Assembly (NCBI RefSeq): GCF_001659785.1
Contig: NZ_CP015961.1
Span: 310,001 to 374,000 of the forward strand
Origin: Dietzia timorensis
Lineage (GTDB): Bacteria > Actinomycetota > Actinomycetes > Mycobacteriales > Mycobacteriaceae
DNA length: 64,000 nt
Reading direction: 5' to 3'
In this document: piece after piece, positions 17,227 to 25,208 of the stretch
Layout of the letters: every line of letters begins with the position of its first letter
Numbering within the stretch: the first letter of the stretch is position 1
The notes under the pieces: model-generated
What the model saw: only the letters and a program-made list of their open reading frames with translations
Database searches by the model: none
Told to the model about the DNA's origin: nothing
Program-made: the position numbers and the translations under genes

Positions 17227-19196
17227 GTAGCACGGTGAATGTCGTTGACGTGACGTACGCGCAGACTGGTGCGTCGGTGAACACTGATGCGTTGGGTATG
17301 CGGGAGATGCAGCAGCGCGTGTTCGCCAAGCGGGACGCCCAGCACTTGTTGATCAAGGCTCCACCGGCCTCGGGCAAGTCGCGGGCGTTGATGTTCGTGG
17401 GCTTGGACAAGTTGTTCAACCAGGGCCGCAAGAAGGTGATCGTCGCTGTCCCGGAGCGTTCGATCGGGGCGTCGTTCTCGACGACGAAGCTGACTTCTCA
17501 TGGCTTTTTCGCTGATTGGGAGGTCAAACCGGAGCGGAACCTGTGCACGCCGGGGTCATCGGCGGGCAAGGTCGACGCGTTCGTCGACTTCCTGAACAGT
17601 ACCGATCCGATTCTGGTGTGCACGCATGCGACGTTGCGGTTCGCATTCGAGCGGCTCGCGCCCGACGAGTTCAACGGCACCGTTCTGGCCATCGACGAGT
17701 TCCATCACGTCTCGGCTGATACTGAGAACTCCCGCCTGGGAGGCCTCTTGAAGGAGGTGATGGTTGGCTCGGACGTGCACATCGTGGCGATGACCGGTTC
17801 GTACTTCCGTGGGGACTCGGTGCCGGTGCTCTCGTCGGAGGACGAGGCGCAGTTCACGCCGGTGACGTTCAACTACTACGACCAACTCAACGGCTACCAG
17901 TATCTCGAGTCCCTGGGGATCGGGCACCACTTCTATCAGGGCCGATACACCGAGGCGATCGGTGAAGTGCTTGACCTGGACAAGAAGACGATCGTGCACA
18001 TCCCGAGCGTGAACTCGGGTGAGTCGACCAAGGACAAGATCGAAGAGGTCGGGTTCATCATCGACACCATCGGCGACGTGATCGACACCGAGCCCGACAC
18101 CGGGATCATCCGTATCCGCCGCAAAGACACGGGCGAGGTGCTGCGGGTGGCGGATCTCGTCGACGACACCGATCAGAAGAAGCGTGCAGACACGCTGCAC
18201 TATCTGTCGACCATCGCTGCCAAGGAGCGCGACGGGGTGGACATCATCATCGCGCTGGGTATGGCGAAGGAGGGTTTCGACTGGCCGTTCGCCGAGCACG
18301 CTCTGACCGTCGGGTATCGAGCGTCGCTGACCGAGATCATCCAGATCATTGGCCGAGTCACCCGCGATAGCCCTGGTAAGACGCATGCGCAGTTCACGAA
18401 CCTGCTGGCCGAGCCCGACGCTGAGCGGGGTGAGGTAACGGTGTCGGTGAACAACATGCTCAAGGCCATCACGGCGTCGCTGCTGATGGAGCAGGTACTG
18501 GCACCGAACTTCAACTTCAAGGCCAAACGCGGCAACGACGACGCGCCTGAGCCGGGGACGATCAAGATCAAGGGCTTCACGGAGCCGTCGAGCGAGCGGG
18601 TCAAGCAGATCGTCGAAACCGACCTGAATGACCTGAAGGCCAACATCTTGCAGGACGAGACGTTCGCTAAGGCTGCGGCCGGCAGCGTTGATCCGGAGAC
18701 CACGAACAAGGTTCTGATCCCGAAGATCATCCGGGATCGCTACCCAGATCTGACCGATGATCAGGTCGAGGAGGTCCGCCAGCAGGTCGTGGTGGATTCG
18801 GTGATCAAGAACGGCGAGGTTCGCGAGGTCGGTGACAAGCGGTTCATCAAGATGGCCGACACGTTCGTGAACATCGATGACGTCAGCATCAACCTGATCG
18901 ATACGGTCAACCCGTTCCAGCGGGCGTTCGAGGTGATGTCGAAGTCGGTGACTCCGTCGGTGCTGAAGATCATTTCCGACGCGATCACCAGTACACGGGT
19001 CGAGATCAGCGAGGACGAAGCACTCGCGTTGTTCCCCAAGATTCAGAACTGGGTCAAGGTCAACGGGCGACATCCCGAGGTGCGTTCAGACGACCCCACA
19101 GAGAAGCGCTATGCAGAGGCTCTGCTGTTCCTGCGGCGGCTCAAGCAGCAGCGCGAGGCCCGAAAGCGAGCGTCCGAAATGGGGAGCGCTCAATGA
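17223..19196 (+). CDS. SF2 DEAD/DEAH-type helicase of the methyltransferase operon
   Basis: 657 residues. Walker A APPASGKSR lies near residue 46, the Asp-Glu box LAIDEFHHVSADT near 157, an MTGSYF motif III-like segment near 195 and QIIGRVTRDSPGK (motif VI with arginine finger) near 372. Together these define an SF2 helicase or translocase core. The C-terminal 250 residues contain no recognisable nuclease motif. It is translated by GTGA overlap from the methyltransferase gene and overlaps the nuclease gene by ATGA, so the three proteins are probably made in fixed ratio and may form a complex in which this subunit moves on DNA. That role is inferred by analogy with Res subunits of type I and III systems. 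Confidence 0.88.
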   Translation: MSSTVNVVDVTYAQTGASVNTDALGMREMQQRVFAKRDAQHLLIKAPPASGKSRALMFVGLDKLFNQGRKKVIVAVPERSIGASFSTTKLTSHGFFADWEVKPERNLCTPGSSAGKVDAFVDFLNSTDPILVCTHATLRFAFERLAPDEFNGTVLAIDEFHHVSADTENSRLGGLLKEVMVGSDVHIVAMTGSYFRGDSVPVLSSEDEAQFTPVTFNYYDQLNGYQYLESLGIGHHFYQGRYTEAIGEVLDLDKKTIVHIPSVNSGESTKDKIEEVGFIIDTIGDVIDTEPDTGIIRIRRKDTGEVLRVADLVDDTDQKKRADTLHYLSTIAAKERDGVDIIIALGMAKEGFDWPFAEHALTVGYRASLTEIIQIIGRVTRDSPGKTHAQFTNLLAEPDAERGEVTVSVNNMLKAITASLLMEQVLAPNFNFKAKRGNDDAPEPGTIKIKGFTEPSSERVKQIVETDLNDLKANILQDETFAKAAAGSVDPETTNKVLIPKIIRDRYPDLTDDQVEEVRQQVVVDSVIKNGEVREVGDKRFIKMADTFVNIDDVSINLIDTVNPFQRAFEVMSKSVTPSVLKIISDAITSTRVEISEDEALALFPKIQNWVKVNGRHPEVRSDDPTEKRYAEALLFLRRLKQQREARKRASEMGSAQ

Positions 19197-20395
19197 CCGC
19201 TGGCGACGAGACGAGCGAAGGAAGCGATCGCATGGTGGAGCACGACGCGTTCCAGGAGCTCCTCGACTCCGACGTCGACGGCCTGCTGGACATACCCGAG
19301 AAGCCGAAGAAGGTCACCTCCAGCGATCGGTTAGAGCGGGCGTTCCTGGAGATCGTAGAGTTCCGCCGTACCCACGGCCGGCTCCCAAGCTCGACCACAC
19401 GGGAGATCGCTGAACGCAAGCTCGGCGCACGTCTGGACGGCATCCTCGCCGACGACAACAAGATCCAGGCGCTCACGCACCTCGACGAGTTCGGTCTTCT
19501 CGACGTCCCCGAGGCACCTGGTTCCATCGATGAGCTGCTGGAACACGATCCTCTCGACTTGCTGGGAGATGAGACCGGCATTATGGACGTCTCTAACCTC
19601 CCGGTCCGTAAGCAGCGCTTCGAGACTGAGGAGGTGGCCCGTCGTCGACCCGCTGAGGACTTCGCCGAGTTCGCTCCGATGTTCCAGCAGAAGCACGCAG
19701 AGTTGCGCGAAGGCTCGAGCCAGTTGTTGCCGTATCCGGGACTCGCACACATCGTCCCGGGGGCGTTCTTCGTGCTCAATGGTGTGATGCTCTTTGTCGC
19801 TGAGGTCGGGGAGACTGAGTACAAGAAGTCGACGGTTCGCGAGAATAAGCGCGAGCGTCTCCGCTGCGTCTTTGAGAACGGCACCGAATCCCGGATGTAC
19901 AGGCAGTCCCTGGGGATCAGGCTGGCAGATGAGGACGGTCAGATCGTTGTACTGCGGGAGCAACCGGAGATCCTCACCGACGACGAGGTCAGTGGCTACA
20001 TCTACGTCTTGCGTTCTCTCAGCACCGATCCGCAGATTTCTGGCATCGCTGATCTGCACAAGATCGGCTTCTCACGTGGACCGGTCGAGGCCAGGATCAA
20101 GAACGCAGACAAGTCACCTACCTACTTGATGGCGCCGGTCGAGGTGGTCGCGACCTACCGGATATACAACGCTCGTGCCTCGGCACTGGAGAATCTCCTC
20201 CATCGCGTCTTTGCCGACGTGCGGTTGGATCTGACACAGGTCGACAAGACGGGCCGGGACTATGACCCGTCCGAATGGTTCGTCGTGCCACACAACGTGA
20301 TCGATCAGGCGATCGAGTTGATCATCTCGGGTGAGATCGTCCACTACACCTACGATGCCGACATGCGTCGGCTCGTCGATCGGCAGAACGGCTAA
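19193..20395 (+). CDS. GIY-YIG (T5orf172-like) nuclease of the methyltransferase operon
   Basis: 400 residues. The C-terminal part carries the GIY-YIG nuclease signature: SGYIYVLRSLS near residue 268, LHKIGFSRGPVEARIKN near 290 (Tyr/Ile-Gly plus basic residue), ASALENLLHRVF with the metal-binding Glu near 330, and SEWFVVP. The preceding 250 residues are acidic and helical, with repeated L-D-I/V-P-E motifs (GLLDIPEK, GLLDVPEA), and may bind partners. The ATG overlaps the helicase stop. It is the only plausible nuclease in the operon and is therefore proposed as the cutting subunit of a restriction-like system. Confidence 0.87.
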   Translation: MTAGDETSEGSDRMVEHDAFQELLDSDVDGLLDIPEKPKKVTSSDRLERAFLEIVEFRRTHGRLPSSTTREIAERKLGARLDGILADDNKIQALTHLDEFGLLDVPEAPGSIDELLEHDPLDLLGDETGIMDVSNLPVRKQRFETEEVARRRPAEDFAEFAPMFQQKHAELREGSSQLLPYPGLAHIVPGAFFVLNGVMLFVAEVGETEYKKSTVRENKRERLRCVFENGTESRMYRQSLGIRLADEDGQIVVLREQPEILTDDEVSGYIYVLRSLSTDPQISGIADLHKIGFSRGPVEARIKNADKSPTYLMAPVEVVATYRIYNARASALENLLHRVFADVRLDLTQVDKTGRDYDPSEWFVVPHNVIDQAIELIISGEIVHYTYDADMRRLVDRQNG

Positions 20396-20517
20396 GCCTT
20401 GGTGGCGTCGGTAGGGTCCCCGCGGTGAATAGGGAAGCGGATTTGTCCTGACGGAGTTCGAACCTGCGTCGCGGTAGTGGGCACAGGACTGTCTGATGCG
20501 TATGGCACATTGACTTA

Positions 20518-21180
20518 GTGCCTAACGATCTCGCGGCGGCGGTCGCCGTTCTCTCCGATTTCCTTACCGACCACAGCCTCACCTCCCAGCTCGCGCAGGT
20601 CGAGGCTGACCTGGTTGAAGCGACTGCGCTCGAAGCGAGCGCTGTTGGTGCACGATACGGCCTATCTGCGGAACTGCTGGCTTCAGCGTTGGCGGTGCGC
20701 TCGACGGTCGGTCGACTGAACGACGTTATCCACGCAACGACCATTTCGCTGGTTCTACCCAAGATTCTCGAGCCTGGTGAACGCGTTTCGAACCGCCCAT
20801 CGCTCGGCGCGGGGAACGACAAAAGTAGGCCATTCGACCTCGAAACGGACCGGCGAGTCGCTGAGTTCAAGGTCGCTCTATGGAAAGGCGCTGACACGAT
20901 GCGTAAGCGTGGCGTGTTCGCCGACCTCGTGCACCTTGCTCTCGATGAGTCCGACCGTCGAGCGCAGCTCTACGTCGTTGGTGACCTTCCGGCGCGCTTT
21001 CTGCGCACCTCGGCGGCGAAAGCCTCGTGGGCCCTGGGACGGTCGTCACCGCACACTCGGGCACGGTTCGTCGAGCGCTTCGACCCGCACGGTGAGCTGT
21101 CAGTCGCAGAGTTCACCTCAGGGCCCGCTGCGCACATCGAGCTGGTCGACCTACGAACGCTGGTGCCGGAACTCGGATAG
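20518..21180 (+). CDS. Predicted PD-(D/E)XK-type nuclease-like protein
   Basis: 220 residues, GTG start. The first 80 residues are helical (AVLSDFLTDHSL, VEADLVEATALEA). The middle shows SNRPSLGAGNDKSRPFDLETDRRVAEFKVALWKG at about 92-125, where the Asp, Glu and AEFK arrangement fits a PD-(D/E)XK core, followed by FADLVHLALDESDRRAQLYVVG. This conserved block recurs in bacterial proteins of unknown function. It lies 123 bases after the GIY-YIG gene on the same strand and may belong to the same defence locus. The nuclease assignment is by motif only. Confidence 0.6.
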   Translation: MPNDLAAAVAVLSDFLTDHSLTSQLAQVEADLVEATALEASAVGARYGLSAELLASALAVRSTVGRLNDVIHATTISLVLPKILEPGERVSNRPSLGAGNDKSRPFDLETDRRVAEFKVALWKGADTMRKRGVFADLVHLALDESDRRAQLYVVGDLPARFLRTSAAKASWALGRSSPHTRARFVERFDPHGELSVAEFTSGPAAHIELVDLRTLVPELG

Positions 21181-21474
21181 AGATCCAGAACGCCGTAGTA
21201 CGCGATTGGTCACCGACGCCGTAGTGAGCCGATCGGTCAGTCTGCCGGAGTACGTCGAGACGCCGGTAGCTCAGTCATCTGGCAGCCTGGACGAGAGTTG
21301 GCCAACCGCCTTCTGCCTAGCGCAATCTGAGACGTAGGCGCGGTCCGCACTTGGTCGACCTCGGGGCTGGGCTCAGAAGGTGGCGGCTTCGCGAAGCGAG
21401 GGGCGGGAACGCGAGAAGCCCTGCACCGGGGCGATGACTGCCACACGAGCGCACACGTGGGGGATTGCGACGTG

Positions 21475-21500
21475 CGGTCGCGGTACCTTCACCGCGACCG
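21475..21500 (+). terminator. Short hairpin between defence genes
   Basis: Perfect 10-bp inverted repeat CGGTCGCGGT / ACCGCGACCG with a 6-base loop (ACCTTC). It lies in the 393-base gap between the PD-(D/E)XK-like gene and the ATPase gene. There is no T-run, so it may be an intrinsic stop of the actinobacterial U-less type or a regulator-binding dyad. Confidence 0.4.
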
Positions 21501-21573
21501 TAAGCGGACGGGTCTTATGAGACTTCGTGACATGGGCGGCCTGCCATCGGCCGGCGGCTCGTAGGGTGTCTCG

Positions 21574-23940
21574 GTGGGCGACCGTCTTGCGGACATGTTG
21601 ATTTCGCGAGCCGCCAGATGCGAGTCACGCTCGCTCGATAGCATTTTCCGCATGCTGCGCCACCTTGACCTGACAACCGCCTATCGATCGCTCGCCAAGG
21701 ACTTTTGGCCCGCTGCACTGCCGCTAGGCAGCCGCTCGGTCGTGTACGGACACAATGGGAGCGGTAAGTCGTCCTTCGCGTCACTCCTGCTTGAGATCGC
21801 TTCGGAGGACACATCGACGGAAGTCGTCTGGGAAGACGAATTGGGATCCAGTCATACAGTGCGGGTCGGTGGTGGCGGTCCTTCGCCCGCTATGGCGGTC
21901 TTTACCAAGGAGTGGGTACACTGCAATCTATCTCAGTTCCTCGAAGGCGACACGGCATCGCCCATCGTCACCCTGGGCGAGGAGGCCATCGAAGCCAAAG
22001 ACCAGGAGATCGAACTTGGCAAGAAGATCGACGCCTTCCGTCTTGAAGAGACCGAGGCAAAGAAGAAAAGTCAGGAATCAACAGCCAGGGCCAAGAAGCT
22101 GGCCAGCGCAGCTCAGGACGGCATCGCGGAGCAGTTGAAGAGCTTCGACTACACGCGATTCACGAAGAACAAGTATTCGATGCCAGTTGTTGAGGGGATG
22201 CTCCGCAAATATGTCGGTGAGTTCCCCGACGAGAACAGGAGTGTCGAGGCACTCAAACGCTTGAGCGAGCCCAAGCCGGAGCGCGTGCCCGTAGTCGCGG
22301 ATGCTCCGGCTGGACTGAGAGCGGCACTGAGCGGGCTGGACACCCTACTGGCCGAAACGCCTACCAGCGCGGCAATCGCATCTCTCGCCGCGGATCAGGA
22401 GCGGCAGCGGTGGGTCGAACAGGGAATTGGTCTACATGAGGGACTCACTGACTGCCTCTTCTGTGGTAACGCCGTAACGCCTGACCGGCAGGAGCAGCTT
22501 GCTAAGCATTTTGATAAGAGTTGGTTCGACATTCGCGAGCGCGCACAGTCGCTCGCACAAAAGGTTCACAGTCATAAGGATGCTCTGGGTCACTGGCTTG
22601 CTGCCATGCCGTCGCAGGAGGCGCTGGCCCGTGAACTCCGAGACGGCTACGCGACAAACCTCCAGTCCGTGAGGGACGAGGTAGCTGAGCGAATGAATGT
22701 GCTCGATGACCTTGAGCGCGTCCTCAAAGAGAAGGTTGAACACCCGGCTACCACGCCGAGCGCGCCCGATTGCTCACTTCTCACCGGTGATCTCTCGGCG
22801 GCCATACTGCAGAAAGCGATCACCGAGCACAACGCGCAAGTTGACGATCACAACACGGTAGTGGAGGCGTGTTACGAGACTGTGCTCGACTACATCATCG
22901 GGTCGCGGGCCGAGGCTTTTCATCAGCACGAGGCCAGCGCCAAGAGTGCGCAAGCGCAACGCAACGCCGCCAAAGACGGCGCCGAACTGGCGGAACGCAC
23001 CCTAAGCGACCTCCGCCAGAAGCGGTTCTCCAACAGGAAGATGGCCGAGACGCTCACCGCAGACCTCGCCCGCGTCTATGGGAAGGGCCACCTCAGCGTC
23101 GCTGTGACTGAGGACGGCAAGTCCTATGCTTGCCGCAGGGGCGACGTGCCAGCGACCCACTTGAGCGATGGGGAGCGCACCACCCTGTCCCTCCTCTATT
23201 TCCTACGCAAGCTAGAGGACGAGACCGTCAGCGGGGACAAGACTCACCGCATTGTTGTAATCGATGATCCTTCAAGCTCACTTGACCGCGAAGCGCTCTT
23301 CGCCACCCATCAGTGGCTAGTAGACACGCTGAAGGGTTTCGGCCAGTTCATCGTGCTGACCCATGACTTCGGACTCCTACGTCTCTTCCTCAAGTCACAG
23401 GGCAGTGCATGGAATGCCTCTCGGAACAAGATCAAGAAGGGTGACGTCGACGAGACGCGCTTCCCCAAGGTGGCCTTCTTAGAGATGTACGCAGCGACTA
23501 AGGGCGGCGTGCGCACGACTCAAGTGACACCGCTTCCGCCAATGCTCGTGACGCACAGTAGTGAGTACGCTTACCTCTTCGCGAAGGTGATGGACGGTGT
23601 CGATGACGGCACCGATCATGATCGGCTGTTCCTACTCCCAAACGCTGCGCGCCGTGTCCTTGAGGTATTTGCAAGCTACAAGGCTCCGCATGTTGGAACC
23701 TTTGTCCAGCGGCTAGAAGAACTCATGGGCGGCGACCTGGTGAATAACCCCTACCGCGACGTATACGACTTCTGCAACCGCTACTCCCACGGTGAGGGCG
23801 GCGAGAGTGTCGATGTGCTTGACGCTCGCGTGATCCACAGCCAGATTCGCAGGTGCATGGAGTTCCTGAAGTTCGCCGACACGGAGCATTTTGAGCGCAT
23901 GTGCAAGGCCACTGGCTCGAATCCTCTCGCAATCGCCTGA
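21574..23940 (+). CDS. AAA_13/RloC-like ATPase with CxxC hook and HEPN-like tail
   Basis: 788 residues from the GTG at 21574; the ATG at 21652 would start directly at the ATPase domain (MLRHLDL) and is a fair alternative. An ABC-type ATPase head is split by a long coiled coil: Walker A VVYGHNGSGKSSF near residue 58, ABC signature THLSDGERTTLSLLYFL near 528, Walker B HRIVVIDDPSSSLD near 557 and a switch His in LTHDFG. The coiled coil carries CLFCG near 294, a CxxC like the zinc hook of Rad50 and RloC. The C-terminus contains DFCNRYSHGEGG near 735, reminiscent of HEPN RNase motifs. RloC/PrrC-type proteins of this layout cleave tRNA after infection, but the known anticodon-nuclease triad is not evident. 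Confidence 0.82.
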   Translation: MGDRLADMLISRAARCESRSLDSIFRMLRHLDLTTAYRSLAKDFWPAALPLGSRSVVYGHNGSGKSSFASLLLEIASEDTSTEVVWEDELGSSHTVRVGGGGPSPAMAVFTKEWVHCNLSQFLEGDTASPIVTLGEEAIEAKDQEIELGKKIDAFRLEETEAKKKSQESTARAKKLASAAQDGIAEQLKSFDYTRFTKNKYSMPVVEGMLRKYVGEFPDENRSVEALKRLSEPKPERVPVVADAPAGLRAALSGLDTLLAETPTSAAIASLAADQERQRWVEQGIGLHEGLTDCLFCGNAVTPDRQEQLAKHFDKSWFDIRERAQSLAQKVHSHKDALGHWLAAMPSQEALARELRDGYATNLQSVRDEVAERMNVLDDLERVLKEKVEHPATTPSAPDCSLLTGDLSAAILQKAITEHNAQVDDHNTVVEACYETVLDYIIGSRAEAFHQHEASAKSAQAQRNAAKDGAELAERTLSDLRQKRFSNRKMAETLTADLARVYGKGHLSVAVTEDGKSYACRRGDVPATHLSDGERTTLSLLYFLRKLEDETVSGDKTHRIVVIDDPSSSLDREALFATHQWLVDTLKGFGQFIVLTHDFGLLRLFLKSQGSAWNASRNKIKKGDVDETRFPKVAFLEMYAATKGGVRTTQVTPLPPMLVTHSSEYAYLFAKVMDGVDDGTDHDRLFLLPNAARRVLEVFASYKAPHVGTFVQRLEELMGGDLVNNPYRDVYDFCNRYSHGEGGESVDVLDARVIHSQIRRCMEFLKFADTEHFERMCKATGSNPLAIA

Positions 23941-24029
23941 AGATTCAGTTGCCGGCGAGGCGACCGTGGACGTCATCACCATCAATCTCGACGGGCAGGG
24001 TCGCCGACCAAACTTGCAGAGGCACGATC

Positions 24030-24349
24030 CGCTCATTTCCGGTCCAACACCTTCGTGACAGTCCGTTGCCGATGGTCTGCGTGCGCTTGAGGTGGGCTCG
24101 GCATCATCGGCGTCGAGCCAGTCGAGGAACCAGCGCTCGTGGTTGCCAGCGAGAGCGATCGTCTGGCCGGGGTAGGCGTCGCAGAGATTCTTCACAGCAG
24201 TGACGACGCCCGCGCTGTTGGCCCAGGTCGACGCAGTCGCCGAGGAGCGCGAGCTGGGTCGACGGGTCGGAGAGAGTCGACCTTGGTCAGGGCGTCGCGC
24301 AGCTCGGTCAGGCAAGCGTGGAGATCCGGATGGTGTAGGTGATGGTCAC
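24030..24349 (-). pseudogene. Calcineurin-like metallophosphoesterase remnant with three frameshifts
   Basis: Reading leftward from a GTG at 24349, the fragments VTITYTI, PDLHACLTELRDALTKVDSL, PSTQLALLGDCVDLG and NSAGVVTAVKNLCDAYPGQTIALAGNHERWFLDWLDADDAE lie in successive frames. They carry the phosphoesterase metal motifs DxH, GDxxD and GNHE in the correct order. Three single-base changes (near 24331, 24286 and 24228) separate the frames, and the C-terminal half is missing. The 5-prime end abuts the left end of the IS21 element at 24354, so insertion or an associated deletion may have removed its promoter. Non-functional as read. Confidence 0.75.
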
Positions 24350-24449
24350 AGGTTGTTTGGGACGCCTTTCGGAAAGCGCGGTTCTGATGATCGGGTAGCG
24401 GTCGGACGGGCATCGGATAGCGGCATCTGCCCGTCCGACCGCTGGGCCG

Positions 24450-25208
24450 CTATGGCGTTGCCGTGGCGAGGTGCCGTCTCATGTTCGGGCCGTCGAGGGC
24501 GATGATCTCGGCGCCGGCGACGATCCGGTTGAGGATCGATTCGGCGATGACCGCGTCTTGGAGCGACTTGTACCAATCTGGCGGATCGAACTGCGAGGTC
24601 ACCAGCGTCGAGCCCCGCCCTTCCCGAGCGGCAAGGATGTTGAGCAGCTCCGCCGCGGTGTGCGGAGCCACCGGCGTGGTCAGGAAGTCATCGAGAACCA
24701 GCAGGTCGCAGTTGTGCAGATCAGTGAGGAAGTCCAGCCTGCGCTGCGAGGTCGGCTCCAGCACGGCGAGCCGGTTGGCCAGGTCGTCGAGCCGGAAGAA
24801 CCTCGCGGTGTAGTACTTTCGGCACGCGGCATTGAGCAGCGCCTGGGCGAGGTAGGTCTTGCCCACGCTGGACTGGCCGAGCACGACGAGATTGCGGGTG
24901 GCGTCGATCCATTGACAGCTGGAAAGTCGTGCGATTAGCTCGCGGTTGACGTTGCGGTCAGGCAGGTAGCGGATCTCTTCTACGCAAGCATCAGGGTTTG
25001 GCGATCTGGAGGCCTTGAGTAGTTTCTGGGTCCGGCGTTCCTGCCTGGCCGTGATCTCTTTGTCCAGGGCGTGGAAGATCTTCTCCGAGAAGGTCCACTC
25101 GTCGCAGGCGGGATCGTTGGCCAAGTCGATGACGGTCTGGCCGAACGCGGTCATCCGCAACTGGGTGAACAGTGGCATGTCGGCGTCGGTGAGATGACGA
25201 TCAGTCAC
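24450..25208 (-). CDS. istB: IS21 IstB ATPase (transposition helper)
   Basis: 252 residues, GTG start overlapping the istA stop. DnaC/IstB-type AAA+ protein: Walker A LVVLGQSSVGKTYLAQAL near residue 110 and Walker B NCDLLVLDDFLTTP near 168, with an N-terminal helical domain. IstB assembles on target DNA and activates the IstA transposase. Length and motifs are intact, so the element may still be active. Confidence 0.93.
   Translation of the reverse strand: MTDRHLTDADMPLFTQLRMTAFGQTVIDLANDPACDEWTFSEKIFHALDKEITARQERRTQKLLKASRSPNPDACVEEIRYLPDRNVNRELIARLSSCQWIDATRNLVVLGQSSVGKTYLAQALLNAACRKYYTARFFRLDDLANRLAVLEPTSQRRLDFLTDLHNCDLLVLDDFLTTPVAPHTAAELLNILAAREGRGSTLVTSQFDPPDWYKSLQDAVIAESILNRIVAGAEIIALDGPNMRRHLATATP

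Noticed and set aside
17556-19073. 505-codon antisense frame opposite the helicase gene
   Set aside because: Arg/Leu/Val/Asp-skewed composition of a shadow frame; the plus strand encodes a clear SF2 helicase.
20440-20470. CGGAGTTCGAACCTGCGTCGCGG as a tRNA-like attR
   Set aside because: It only vaguely resembles a T-arm and does not match the tRNA-Ser 3-prime end; no acceptor complement nearby.
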